The notes under the pieces are model-generated. The model was not told where the DNA came from. It made no database searches and saw nothing but the letters and a program-made list of their open reading frames with translations. A stretch of DNA of 64,000 nt from Micromonospora pallida. GTDB taxonomy: Bacteria; Actinomycetota; Actinomycetes; Mycobacteriales; Micromonosporaceae. The stretch is taken from the NCBI RefSeq assembly GCF_900090325.1, contig NZ_FMHW01000002.1:2356001-2420000 (forward strand), written 5' to 3'. Below, piece by piece: positions 42,339 to 51,149 of this stretch; positions within the stretch are counted from its first letter, which is position 1, and each line of letters opens with the position of its first letter. A program made the position numbers and the translations under genes.

Positions 42339-43641
42339 GGCCGTCAAGGTGGTCGTGGCCGTCGGGGTGGTAGTGGCGGAGGTGGAACGGCTCACCGAGG
42401 TTGTCGCGCAGCGCCATCCGTCGCGCGCCCGCCTCGTCCACCCGGCCCCGGCGCACCAGGTCGAATATCTGCACCAGTTCGGACATCGACTCGGCGCGGG
42501 CGCCCTCGAAGGTCAGTTCGGCGGACCCGAGCCGCAGGGCCGGCCGGCCGTCGAAGCCCGGCAGATCGGGGATGACGTTGACCCGTACCCCGGCCTCGGC
42601 CAGCCCGGCCGCGAAGCGCATCGGGTCGACCTCCGGGCCGGTGTCCACCCAAACCTGGTGGCAGTCGGTGATGTCGTCGGTGCCGACGACCACCTCGAAC
42701 CCGGCGGTGAGCAGTTCCGCGCCGAACACCCGGGCGTTGTCGATCACCTGGGCCGCGTAGGCCGCGCCGAACAGCTCGAACTCGGCGGCCGCGAGGCAGA
42801 GGGAGAGGGTCTCGGCGAAGTGGTGGCTGCTGATCGTCTCGAACTGGGTCCGGGCGATCAGATCTGCGAGTTCCGGGTCGCGGGTGAAGAGCACGCCCTT
42901 GTGCGGCCCGGGGAAGGTCTTGTGGGTGGAGCCGCCCATGGTGTCCGCGCCGAGGTCCAGCGGGTTGCGGTGCGCGCCACCGAGCACCAGTCCGAGGGTG
43001 TGGCTGACGTCGGCGTGGACCCGGGTACGCGGGCTGACCTCCCGGACGGTCTGGACGACCTCGGCGACGTCGATCTCGGCCAGGCTGTTCTGGAGGTCCA
43101 GGTAGACCAGCACCGGCCGGTGCTCCCGCAGGACGGCCCGCAGGCGCTCGACGTCGACCCGCCCGCCCCGCTGGCCGACCGTGACCGGTCGGCGGCCCAG
43201 CCGCCCGATGACCGACGCGGTGGCGTAGTGCCCGCCGGACGCCGGGTCGATGCTCACCACGGTGTCGCCCAGTTCGCCGCCGAGGGCCATCAGGATCAGG
43301 AACATCGCGCTCATGCCGGAGACCGGCCGTACGTTGACCAGGGCGCCGCCGGCCAGCCGGGCCAGCGCGGGGATGCCGACCCGGACCTCGATGTCGCCCA
43401 CGCCCTGCCCACCCCGGAAGTTCCACTCCTCCTCGGCGAGCCGGGCGTTGAAGAAGTACCGGTTGTAGAAGTCGGACCGCAGCGGGACGCTCGCCAGCGG
43501 GGAGATCCGGTTCTCGCTCGGCACCAGGTTGACAGCCCGCCGGCTCGCGTCGTCCTCCGACCGCAGCCGGTCGACGATCTCACCGAGCAACCGGTGGCCG
43601 TCAACCACGGCCTGCTGTCCCTGCATGGTGGAGCCGGTCAT
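42328..43641 (-). CDS. Serine hydroxymethyltransferase-like PLP enzyme
   Basis: This 437-residue fold-type I enzyme has Lys241 in GGSTHKTFPGPHKG, matching the SHMT signature STHKT. Asp211 and His214 in HADVSHTLGL and the start NLVPSENRISP (SHMT: PSENI.S) agree. True housekeeping SHMT is strongly conserved in its folate site; this copy diverges and carries a His-rich tail (HYHPDGHDHLDGHG). It may perform an aldol reaction making a beta-hydroxy amino acid, as SHMT-like enzymes do in nucleoside antibiotic pathways. The ATG at 43641 overlaps the previous stop as ATGA. Confidence 0.82.
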   Translation of the reverse strand: MTGSTMQGQQAVVDGHRLLGEIVDRLRSEDDASRRAVNLVPSENRISPLASVPLRSDFYNRYFFNARLAEEEWNFRGGQGVGDIEVRVGIPALARLAGGALVNVRPVSGMSAMFLILMALGGELGDTVVSIDPASGGHYATASVIGRLGRRPVTVGQRGGRVDVERLRAVLREHRPVLVYLDLQNSLAEIDVAEVVQTVREVSPRTRVHADVSHTLGLVLGGAHRNPLDLGADTMGGSTHKTFPGPHKGVLFTRDPELADLIARTQFETISSHHFAETLSLCLAAAEFELFGAAYAAQVIDNARVFGAELLTAGFEVVVGTDDITDCHQVWVDTGPEVDPMRFAAGLAEAGVRVNVIPDLPGFDGRPALRLGSAELTFEGARAESMSELVQIFDLVRRGRVDEAGARRMALRDNLGEPFHLRHYHPDGHDHLDGHGR

Positions 43642-44465
43642 TGCGGGCTGGTTCCGAAGGTCGCGCGGAGCAGTTCGCGGGGTTGGGCGGCGCTGTCCTG
43701 GTAGCTCTGTCGGGCGTGCGAGACCCGGTCGTTGCGGACGATCAGGCACTCGCCGGCCGCGAGCCGGACGGAGAGCCGGTACCGGCCGTCGCTGCTGCTC
43801 TCCTGCCGGACGAAGGCCAGGGCGCGGGCGAGGGCGTCCTCCTCCCCGTCGGGCGGGATCCAGGTGGTGGTGCTGGGGACGTCGGAGTACCGGTTGACGA
43901 TGACCCCGTCGTCCCGGACGACGAACGCCGGCCCGTCGGTATGCGCCTCGACCCCGCGCAGGGTGGACGAGCGCCGCAGCACGGTGGGGCGGGTCAGGAC
44001 GGCCGCCGCCGCCGGATCGGTCTCCCGCAGCGCGTGGAACGCCCCGATCGAGTTGAACAGCAGCGACTCCCCGCCCTGCACGGCGGGCCGTACGCAGTAC
44101 ATGAGCACCGTCGGCACGTCCCCGGGACCGTCCAGGGTGCCGTCGACGTGGAACTCCTGGGCCGACCGGACCGCGAAGCCCGGATGGTCACCGCCGTCGT
44201 CCGCGCGGATCTCGGCGTAGGGTCGGTTGAACTGCTCGGCCCCGGGCAGCCGGTACAGCGCGGGGACGTACGGCTCACCGAGGGACCAGGACTTCGCGAG
44301 GAAGTCGATCGCCTCCTGGGGGGACAGGCTTCCGGGCATCTCCGCGATGGCGAACCCGTAGGTGTCGAGCCTGTCACCAAGTTCGTCCACCCCCCGACCG
44401 GAGGGGGCGACAGCCACCGGGCACGCGGCTGCGGCGTCTCGGTAATCGACGAACAGCTGCTTCAA
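43638..44465 (-). CDS. TauD/TfdA-type Fe(II)/2-oxoglutarate oxygenase
   Basis: This protein of about 275 residues has the iron-binding pair His106 and Asp108 in FHVDG and the distal His250 in RNDRVSHARQSY. A late Arg (RELLRATFG) should bind 2-oxoglutarate. The length fits the TauD family. It should hydroxylate or desaturate a small molecule using O2 and 2-oxoglutarate. The TTG at 44465 was chosen because AGAAAGGG lies nearby and homology begins there; the 5' open frame before it is Arg-rich and unlikely to be coding. It is first in the minus-strand operon. Confidence 0.82.
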   Translation of the reverse strand: MKQLFVDYRDAAAACPVAVAPSGRGVDELGDRLDTYGFAIAEMPGSLSPQEAIDFLAKSWSLGEPYVPALYRLPGAEQFNRPYAEIRADDGGDHPGFAVRSAQEFHVDGTLDGPGDVPTVLMYCVRPAVQGGESLLFNSIGAFHALRETDPAAAAVLTRPTVLRRSSTLRGVEAHTDGPAFVVRDDGVIVNRYSDVPSTTTWIPPDGEEDALARALAFVRQESSSDGRYRLSVRLAAGECLIVRNDRVSHARQSYQDSAAQPRELLRATFGTSPQ

Positions 44466-44950
44466 CTCGCAGGGCCCTTTCTCGCTCCCGGCCGGGCCCA
44501 CCCGGTCGGCATCTCGGCGTCCGTTACGTCGGCGGCGCGGACTGTCGACGACCGGGCCGGCCAACCTGGACGGATCGGCCCGTCCCCGCCGTTCCGGGCA
44601 CGCACCGCGCCCCCGGCGCGACACGGTTCCGTAACGGGACGGACCGACTGTGCGTGTGTCACCACCGAACTCTCGTCGGCCCAGCGCGTTACATGGTGCC
44701 CGTGGCCCCGGACGGCCGGTCCTGTCGTTTGTTAGTACTGCGGCAGCGGCAGATCACGGGATCGGCGACGCGGATAGTGGCAGCTCCGACGCGACGGGCG
44801 AGCACACCGGCCAGTTTTCAGTCAGCGCCGATCCGCACCACACACCATCGACTCCTGCGTATTTCATGGATAGCGTCGTCGGTACCGCCCCCACCACCGC
44901 CCGGCCTCCTCGCGCACCCCGTGGCGGCCAGGGCAGGAAGGACCGCATCG
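44466..44950. other. 485-base divergent region between TauD-type and subtilisin genes
   Basis: No gene is supported. It must hold the promoters of the minus-strand tailoring operon and of the protease gene. A stretch near 44720-44770 (GTTTGTTAGTACTGC) is somewhat AT-richer. No strong palindrome was seen by eye. Confidence 0.4.
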
Positions 44951-46153
44951 ATGACATCCCTTCGTCTCCACCGCCGCCGGCTGGGCTCCGTCGGCGTGCT
45001 CGCGGCCTCGGCGCTGGTCGCCGCCCTGGTCGGCGCTCCGGTGACCGCAGCACCCCCGGACGGTGAGATCCTGCGGGCCGGCGGGGCCACCACCGTTGCC
45101 GGCAGCTACCTCGTGGTGCTGAAGGACAGCGCCGTCGGTGGTCCGGCCGGCACCCGGGTCGCCGCCGTGTCGCAGCGGGCCGACGCCCTCGCCGACCGCT
45201 ACGGCGGGACGGTCGGACACCGCTACGGCACCGCGCTGAACGGTTTCGAGGTACGGCTGCCGGAGCCGGCCGCCCGGCGTCTCGCCGCCGACCCGGCGGT
45301 CGCCTACGTCGAGCAGAACCACACCGTACGGCCGGCCACCACCCAGCTCAACGCACCATGGAACCTGGACCGGATCGACCAGCGGACGCCGCCCCTGGAC
45401 GGCAGGTACAGCTACGTCAGCACGGGTAATGGGGTCACCGCGTACATCATCGACACCGGCATCCGCCTCACCCATCCGGAGTTCGGCCGCGTAGGACCCG
45501 GGTACGACGCGGTCGACGGCGCACTACCGGCCGACGACTGCAACGGCCATGGCACGGCGGTCGCCAGCGTCGTCGGCGGGAAGACGTTCGGCGTGGCCAA
45601 GGAGGTGCGCCTGGTGCCGGTACGGGTGCTCAACTGCGCCGGCAGCGGCACGTCCGCCGGGCTCATCGCCGGTATCAACTGGGTGACCGCCGACCACCAG
45701 CCCGGCCAGCCGGCCGTGGCCAACATCAGCCTCGGTAGCACTCTGAGCACGGCGCTCAACACCGCGGTGGCCAACTCCATCGCCGACGGGGTGACCTACG
45801 GGGTCGCCGCCGGGAACAGCAACGCGAACGCCTGCAACTTCTCACCCTCGTCCGTCCTCACCGCGATCGTCGTCGGGGCCACCCAGAGCAACGACACCCG
45901 CGCCAGCTTCTCCAACTTCGGTTCCTGCGTGGACATCTACGCCCCCGGGGTGAACATTTCCGTGGCCGGACTCAGCAGCGGCACCGTCATGATGAGCGGC
46001 ACGTCGGTAGCGGCGCCGCACGTCACCGGGGCGGCCGCCCGCGTGCTGCAGAACAACCCGACCTGGACGCCGAGCCAGGTGGAGGCGTACCTGGTCGCCC
46101 AGGCGACCCTGGTCAACAACCTACCGCTGCTGTACATGGACCCGCTGACCTGA
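44951..46153 (+). CDS. Secreted S8 subtilisin-like serine protease
   Basis: This 400-residue preproprotease has a signal peptide (about 1-34), an I9-type propeptide (SYLVVLKDSA; GFEVRLPEPAARRLAADP) and a catalytic domain with the triad Asp168 (AYIIDTG), His200 (CNGHGTAVA) and Ser352 (MSGTSVAAPH). It resembles proteinase-K-type enzymes and has no extra C-terminal domain. It acts outside the cell. The ATG at 44951 follows GGAAGGA. It adjoins the biosynthetic genes but has no evident link; protease processing of a peptide product is possible and unproven. Confidence 0.93.
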   Translation: MTSLRLHRRRLGSVGVLAASALVAALVGAPVTAAPPDGEILRAGGATTVAGSYLVVLKDSAVGGPAGTRVAAVSQRADALADRYGGTVGHRYGTALNGFEVRLPEPAARRLAADPAVAYVEQNHTVRPATTQLNAPWNLDRIDQRTPPLDGRYSYVSTGNGVTAYIIDTGIRLTHPEFGRVGPGYDAVDGALPADDCNGHGTAVASVVGGKTFGVAKEVRLVPVRVLNCAGSGTSAGLIAGINWVTADHQPGQPAVANISLGSTLSTALNTAVANSIADGVTYGVAAGNSNANACNFSPSSVLTAIVVGATQSNDTRASFSNFGSCVDIYAPGVNISVAGLSSGTVMMSGTSVAAPHVTGAAARVLQNNPTWTPSQVEAYLVAQATLVNNLPLLYMDPLT

Positions 46154-46225
46154 CCCTGGCCGACCCGGTCGGCCCGCCGGCCGGTGAATCGCGTCGTGGT
46201 GCCCGTCCGGAGCGGCACCGTCGGG

Positions 46226-46255
46226 CCGGCCGGCCGGGCACCCTCGGCCGGCCGG
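46226..46255 (+). terminator. Hairpin between the protease and kinase genes
   Basis: CCGGCCGGCCG at 46226-46236 and CGGCCGGCCGG at 46245-46255 form a perfect 11-base stem with an 8-base loop, 72 bases after the protease stop. There is no T-run. Confidence 0.6.
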
Positions 46256-46326
46256 TGTCGGCATGGCACCATGACCGTGTCCCTTCGCCGCCGGGTGACC
46301 GGGACACGAGGCTGATGGAGTCGCCG

Positions 46327-47685
46327 ATGACAGGACTGGCCGGCGCGCCGGTGCCGGGGCTGACCCCGCTGTGGACGCACGACCCGGTCACGGCCGGCCC
46401 CTACCGGCTGGCCGGCCGGCTGGGCGCGGGCGGCCAGGGAGTGGTCTACCTCGGCGAGGACGACCAGGGCCACCGGGTCGCGGTCAAGATGATCAACGTC
46501 GACCTGAGCAACCCCCGGGCCCGGTCACAGTTCATGAAGGAGATCGCCGCCGCACGGCGGGTCGCGCCGTTCTGCACCGCGCAGGTGCTCTTCGCCGACG
46601 TGGACGGCGAACGGCCCTACGTGGTCAGCGAGTACATCGAGGGTCCGACGCTCTACCGGCACGTCCGCGAGCACGGGCCGGTCGCGGGCAACGCGCTGCA
46701 CCGGTTGGCCGTCGGCACCGCCACCGCGCTCGCCGCGATCCACCGTTCCGACGTCGTGCACTGCGACCTGAAGCCGGACAACGTGGTGCTCGGTCGGGAC
46801 GGCCCCCGGGTGATCGACTTCGGTATCGCCCGTGCCCTGGGGGTCAGCGAGACCGTCACCAGCCAAGTCGTCGGAACCACCGCCTACATGGCCCCGGAAC
46901 GCTTCCGCAACGACGCGGTGGGCCCGCCCTGCGACGTCTTCGCCTGGGGTGCCACGATCGCCTTCGCCGCGGGTGGCCGACCCCCGTTCGGCAACGACTC
47001 GCTCTTCGCGGTGATGCACCGGGTGGTGAACGAACCGCCCGACCTGCCGCCGCTTCCGGCGGACCTGGACGAGCTGATCCGGCAGTGCCTGGCCAAGGAG
47101 CCGGCGGACCGGCCAAAGGCCGAGCAGGTGCTGATGCGGCTCCTCGGGCAGGACGTCAGGGTCACCGGCCCGCTGCGCCGGGAGACCGTGCTCCAGGTGG
47201 GCAACGAGACCGCCGGCGCACCGACACCCAACCAGCCGCTGCCGCTACCCCGCTCCGCGTCGGACGGGTCGGCAGGTCCGGCACCGGCGGTCCATCGCGG
47301 AGCGACCGCACCGACGTCGGCCGGGCCGACGCCCCAACCTGAACCGGCAGCGACCGCACCGACGGTGGCCGGGCCGACGCCCCAGGCCCACCGGGCAGCG
47401 ACGGTGGCCGGGCCGACAGCGCAGCACCCGCCATTGGTCTCCGCGCCGCATACGTCCGCCGGGCCGGCGTCCGGTGGCTGGGGGCGGCGGTTCCGCCGAG
47501 AGGCCGTGGACGCCTGGGGCGTCTCGACCGCGATCTTCCTCGGTTCGGTCGGTGCCGCCGCCGGCTACGTCGCGTCGAGCGCGGTGAACATGGCGGTGGC
47601 GACCGGAGCCGCCACCTTCGTCGTGGTCTACCTGGTCCGGCTGGTCATCGCGATGGCCCTCGGCGACCGGTCCGACCGGCCCTGA
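46327..47685 (+). CDS. Membrane-linked Ser/Thr protein kinase (Hanks type)
   Basis: This 452-residue protein has an N-terminal kinase domain (~20-275): glycine loop LGAGGQGVVYLGE, VAVKM with the ATP lysine, catalytic loop HCDLKPDN at 145-152 and DFG near 164, then the activation loop VVGTTAYMAPERF. A Pro/Ala/Thr-rich linker with repeated TVAGPTPQ-like units (~300-395) leads to two hydrophobic segments at the C-terminus (VSTAIFLGSVGAAAGYVAS and TFVVVYLVRLVIAMAL). The kinase precedes the membrane anchor, as in actinobacterial Pkn proteins. It could phosphorylate FHA partners in this region; no evidence shows this. GGAG is six bases before the ATG. Confidence 0.92.
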   Translation: MTGLAGAPVPGLTPLWTHDPVTAGPYRLAGRLGAGGQGVVYLGEDDQGHRVAVKMINVDLSNPRARSQFMKEIAAARRVAPFCTAQVLFADVDGERPYVVSEYIEGPTLYRHVREHGPVAGNALHRLAVGTATALAAIHRSDVVHCDLKPDNVVLGRDGPRVIDFGIARALGVSETVTSQVVGTTAYMAPERFRNDAVGPPCDVFAWGATIAFAAGGRPPFGNDSLFAVMHRVVNEPPDLPPLPADLDELIRQCLAKEPADRPKAEQVLMRLLGQDVRVTGPLRRETVLQVGNETAGAPTPNQPLPLPRSASDGSAGPAPAVHRGATAPTSAGPTPQPEPAATAPTVAGPTPQAHRAATVAGPTAQHPPLVSAPHTSAGPASGGWGRRFRREAVDAWGVSTAIFLGSVGAAAGYVASSAVNMAVATGAATFVVVYLVRLVIAMALGDRSDRP

Positions 47686-47770
47686 CGGCAGGGGGTCGGG
47701 TCCGGCGCGGTCGGGTGGCGTCGAACCGATAGGTTGACTGCCACCAGTCGACCGCTGAGGAGGACAATCC

Positions 47771-49567
47771 ATGGCCGCCGCCCCGTCGCGTCGTATCCGG
47801 CAGTGGTTGCCGTACACCGCCGCCGCCACCGCCGGACTGGTGGTCATCGCCGGGGCGTTCGTGTTCGTCGGGCAGCGGGACGGGGACACCGAGCGGCCCC
47901 GGGCCGACTGTGCCACCAAGCTGGAGGTCACCTCCTCGACCGAGAAGGTTGCGCTCCTGGTCGAGCTGGCCAAGCAGTACAACAGCAGCGACCGGTCGCT
48001 GGAGGGCGGCGGCTGTGCCCAGGTGCACGTCAGCGGCCTGAACTCGGGCGCGGCCACCGAGGCGTTGGCCGCCGGCTGGACCGGCACCGGCCTGCCGGTG
48101 CCGCAGGTCTGGCTGCCCACGTCGAGCCTGTGGACCGGTCAGCTCCGGTTGCTCGACCAGGCCGCCGGCCGGGCACCGCAGACCCCGGACCACCGGTACC
48201 CGTCGATCGCGAACAGCCCGTTGGTGATCGCGATGCCCAAGCCCAAGGGCGAGCTGGTCCGCCAGCGCGGACTGCTGGGCTGGGGGGAGATCCTCGGCCT
48301 CTCCGGACGGCAGGGGTGGGCCGGCTTCGGCAAGCCGGAGTGGGGGCGGTTCACCTTCGGCAAGGACAACCCGAACCTCTCCACGTCGGGGCTGGCGGCG
48401 ACCATCGCCACCTACTACGCGGCCGTGCAGCGGTCCAGCGACCTGACCCGCGCCGACCTCGCCGACCCGGCGGTGACGCAGTTCGTCCGGCGGATCGAGG
48501 CCAACGTGTCGCACTACAGCGACGACTCGGTCGACCTGCTGCGGGACCTCGCCGAGGCCGACCTGGCCGGTGGGGGCGCCAGCACGGACGACATGAGCGC
48601 CATCGTCATGCAGGAGGAGCTGGTCCACCTCTACAACGAGGGGGCGTTGAGCCCGCGGCGGGACGGCGAGGAGCGGGGCCGCCGGCCGAACGTCCCGCTG
48701 GTCGCCGTCCACCCGAAGGAGGGCACCTTCAACCTGGACCACCCGTTCGTGGTGCTTCCCACCGCCGACGAACGGCAGCGCGTCGCGGCGGACGACTTCT
48801 TCGACTTCCTGACCGAGGACCCGCAGCAGCGCAGCTTCGCCCGGCTCGGCTTCCGCGACCACAAGCGCGGCGCGCCGGCGGAGCTGCTGGCCAGCGTCGG
48901 TCCCGAGCCGACCGGCGGACTGACCTACTTCGACCCGCCGGACCCGGCCGTGGTCGAGGCCATGCTGGACAGCTGGAGCACGCTACGCAAGAAGGCCAAC
49001 ATCCTGATCGCCCTGGACACCTCCGGGTCGATGGAGGCGGCCGTCGGCAACCGGACCCGCTTCCAGGTCGCCTCGGCGGCGGCGGCCGAGGGGCTCGCGC
49101 TGCTCAACGCGGAGGACCGGGTCGGACTCTGGTCGTTCTCCTCGGAGACGTCGCAGCGGCCGAACAGCCCGTACCGGGAGGAGGTCCGGCTCGGCGACTT
49201 CGACCAGAAGAAAATCACCAGTCGGATCGCCGGCCTGCACGTCGAGGGGAGCACTGCCCTCTATGCCACGGTCCGGGCCGCCCACAAGCAGCTGACCGAA
49301 CGGTACGACCCGGAGCGGATCAACGCCGTCGTCGTGCTGACCGACGGCAAGAACGAGTACAGCCGGGACAACGACCTGGCCCGGCTGCTCACCGACGTCG
49401 CCCTGGACCCGGACCGCCCGGTCAAGGTCTTCTGCATCGCCTTCGACCGGGATTCGGACTTCGCCACCCTGGACAAGATCGCCAAGGCGTCCTCGGGCAA
49501 GGCGTTCGACGCCACCGACCCCGCCACGATCGACGAGGCGTTCGTGAAGCTGGTCAGCAGCTTCTGA
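47771..49567 (+). CDS. VWA domain protein with solute-binding-like domain
   Basis: This 598-residue protein has one N-terminal membrane segment (YTAAATAGLVVIAGAFVFVG), then an extracytoplasmic domain resembling a solute-binding protein (residues ~45-390). The C-terminal von Willebrand factor A domain (~405-598) has the metal site IALDTSGSMEAAVG and later VVVLTDGKNEY. Such proteins occur widely in actinobacteria, often near Ser/Thr kinases, and probably mediate protein contacts at the cell surface. GAGGAGG lies seven bases before the ATG. Confidence 0.88.
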   Translation: MAAAPSRRIRQWLPYTAAATAGLVVIAGAFVFVGQRDGDTERPRADCATKLEVTSSTEKVALLVELAKQYNSSDRSLEGGGCAQVHVSGLNSGAATEALAAGWTGTGLPVPQVWLPTSSLWTGQLRLLDQAAGRAPQTPDHRYPSIANSPLVIAMPKPKGELVRQRGLLGWGEILGLSGRQGWAGFGKPEWGRFTFGKDNPNLSTSGLAATIATYYAAVQRSSDLTRADLADPAVTQFVRRIEANVSHYSDDSVDLLRDLAEADLAGGGASTDDMSAIVMQEELVHLYNEGALSPRRDGEERGRRPNVPLVAVHPKEGTFNLDHPFVVLPTADERQRVAADDFFDFLTEDPQQRSFARLGFRDHKRGAPAELLASVGPEPTGGLTYFDPPDPAVVEAMLDSWSTLRKKANILIALDTSGSMEAAVGNRTRFQVASAAAAEGLALLNAEDRVGLWSFSSETSQRPNSPYREEVRLGDFDQKKITSRIAGLHVEGSTALYATVRAAHKQLTERYDPERINAVVVLTDGKNEYSRDNDLARLLTDVALDPDRPVKVFCIAFDRDSDFATLDKIAKASSGKAFDATDPATIDEAFVKLVSSF

Positions 49568-49596
49568 CGCACAGGTGCGCCGCCGACCACGACGAG

Positions 49597-49626
49597 AACG
49601 GGTCCGTCCACCAGGACGGACCCGTT
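49597..49626. terminator. Strong bidirectional hairpin between convergent genes
   Basis: AACGGGTCCGTCC at 49597-49609 and GGACGGACCCGTT at 49614-49626 form a perfect 13-base stem with the 4-base loop ACCA. It lies between the VWA gene (plus) and the DAO flavoprotein gene (minus). It is the clearest terminator in the window. Confidence 0.82.
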
Positions 49627-49654
49627 TCGTACAGTCAGGAAGAGTCCCGCAGGG

Positions 49655-51112
49655 TCAGCTCCATGCCTTGTAGTAGGCCAGCAGGGTGGCCAGGAGCGGA
49701 TCGGCGTCCTCCTCCAACACGTCGTCCAACTCGACCAGCAACTCCGGCGGCGGAGTGAACGTCGGGTGCAGACCGTCGACGATACGGCGGTACGTGTCAC
49801 GCAGATTCGGGGCGAGGATCGCGGGCCACTCCCGGCTGACGTTCCACTTCATCTCCCAGCCGGTACCCAGCGTGTGGGTGACCGTCGTCTCGACGATCTC
49901 CTCGCGGGTGCCGGACGACAGCGGCGGCCGGACCGGTACGAAGTCACGCAGGGACGAGTGTGCCTCCTTGCCCCCCAGCATGTCGGCCATCTGCTGGGCG
50001 AGCAGCGGCGACTGGTGCAGGCCGTCGCGGTAGGTGCCGGTGGCCATCCACAGGTTGGCGACACCGTCGACCTTGCCGAACAACGGGAAACCGTCCACGG
50101 GAATCGGCCGGTTGCCCACCTGGACCTTCAGGAGGGAGGCGTCGTCCAGGTTGGTGTGCAGCTGGTCCATGGCGCACTCGATCAGGAACTTGAAGTCACT
50201 GAGCAACGCGTACTGCCGTGGTTCCCGAGAAATGATGTTCGTGGCCCCGAGGTACAGGGTGCCGTCTGACCGGGGCACACAGTGCAGGCCACAGGCGAAG
50301 GCCCGGTTCGGCGTCCGCATGACGGACTCGGGCAGCCGGCCGTCCCCCGTCTCGACGAGCGCCGACACCCCGTACCCGTTGACCATGAAAGGAACCCGCT
50401 GCTTAATGTCCTCGAAGGCGTCCAGCAGGTCGTTGGACGTCGAACCGGCGGCGATGATCACGGTGTCGGCGCCGACGACGCTCCCGTCCTCGAGCAGGAC
50501 CCCGGTGGTCCGGTACCCCTCGGTGACGAGGCCCCGGGCCCGGCCGTCCACGATCGTTCCCGACCTGTTCACCAGCGCCGCGTCCAGCTTGGCCATCAGC
50601 AGCGACGAGTCGACCGAGTGCTCGTTGGGGATGTACAGCCCCAGCAGGGACCGGTGCAGGTCGTTCGGCTCCAGCCAGGGGTCCGTCTGCGGATCGACTC
50701 GCTCGTAGGGCTCGTCGTACGCCTTCAGGGTGGACTCGATGGCCTGGAAGTTCCCGGTGTCGATCGCCTTGGAGCCGGTGCTGTTGAGGAGGACCACGGT
50801 GCCTTGGGACGTGATCAGTCCGGTCTCGTCACCGGACGCGTCGGCCAGGGCCGCCCCCCAGTCCGACCACATGCCGCGCGCCTCGTAGTCGATCGACAAC
50901 TTGGCCCGGCCGTGGTCGGTCGCCAGCAGCGAGGTGGTCACCTCGCCGAAACATCCCAGCATGGCACCAGACGCCATGGAGGCCGCGTACTTCCGGTTCG
51001 GTTCGCCGATCCGGGCGACGCTCACCCCACGACGCGACAACTCGAAGGCGATGGAGGAACCGATGACTCCGTTCCCGACTACCACCACATCGTAGTGACC
51101 AATAGATGCCAT
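49655..51112 (-). CDS. DAO-family FAD oxidoreductase (glycine/D-amino-acid oxidase type)
   Basis: This 485-residue protein begins with the FAD Rossmann motif VVVGNGVIGSSIAFELSRRG and ends its FAD domain with LWMATGTYRDGLHQSPLLAQ, as DAO/ThiO/GlyOX enzymes do. Residues between include IIAAGSTSNDLLDAF. It should oxidise an amine or amino acid to an imine. The last ~80 residues extend beyond the usual end. The ATG at 51112 with GGGGA five bases upstream is preferred over the preceding TTG. It follows the MFS-flavoprotein fusion by 37 bases in one operon. Confidence 0.83.
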   Translation of the reverse strand: MASIGHYDVVVVGNGVIGSSIAFELSRRGVSVARIGEPNRKYAASMASGAMLGCFGEVTTSLLATDHGRAKLSIDYEARGMWSDWGAALADASGDETGLITSQGTVVLLNSTGSKAIDTGNFQAIESTLKAYDEPYERVDPQTDPWLEPNDLHRSLLGLYIPNEHSVDSSLLMAKLDAALVNRSGTIVDGRARGLVTEGYRTTGVLLEDGSVVGADTVIIAAGSTSNDLLDAFEDIKQRVPFMVNGYGVSALVETGDGRLPESVMRTPNRAFACGLHCVPRSDGTLYLGATNIISREPRQYALLSDFKFLIECAMDQLHTNLDDASLLKVQVGNRPIPVDGFPLFGKVDGVANLWMATGTYRDGLHQSPLLAQQMADMLGGKEAHSSLRDFVPVRPPLSSGTREEIVETTVTHTLGTGWEMKWNVSREWPAILAPNLRDTYRRIVDGLHPTFTPPPELLVELDDVLEEDADPLLATLLAYYKAWS

Positions 51113-51149
51113 CAACGTCCCCTATCCATCAGTGCGGGTGGCACGGGCG

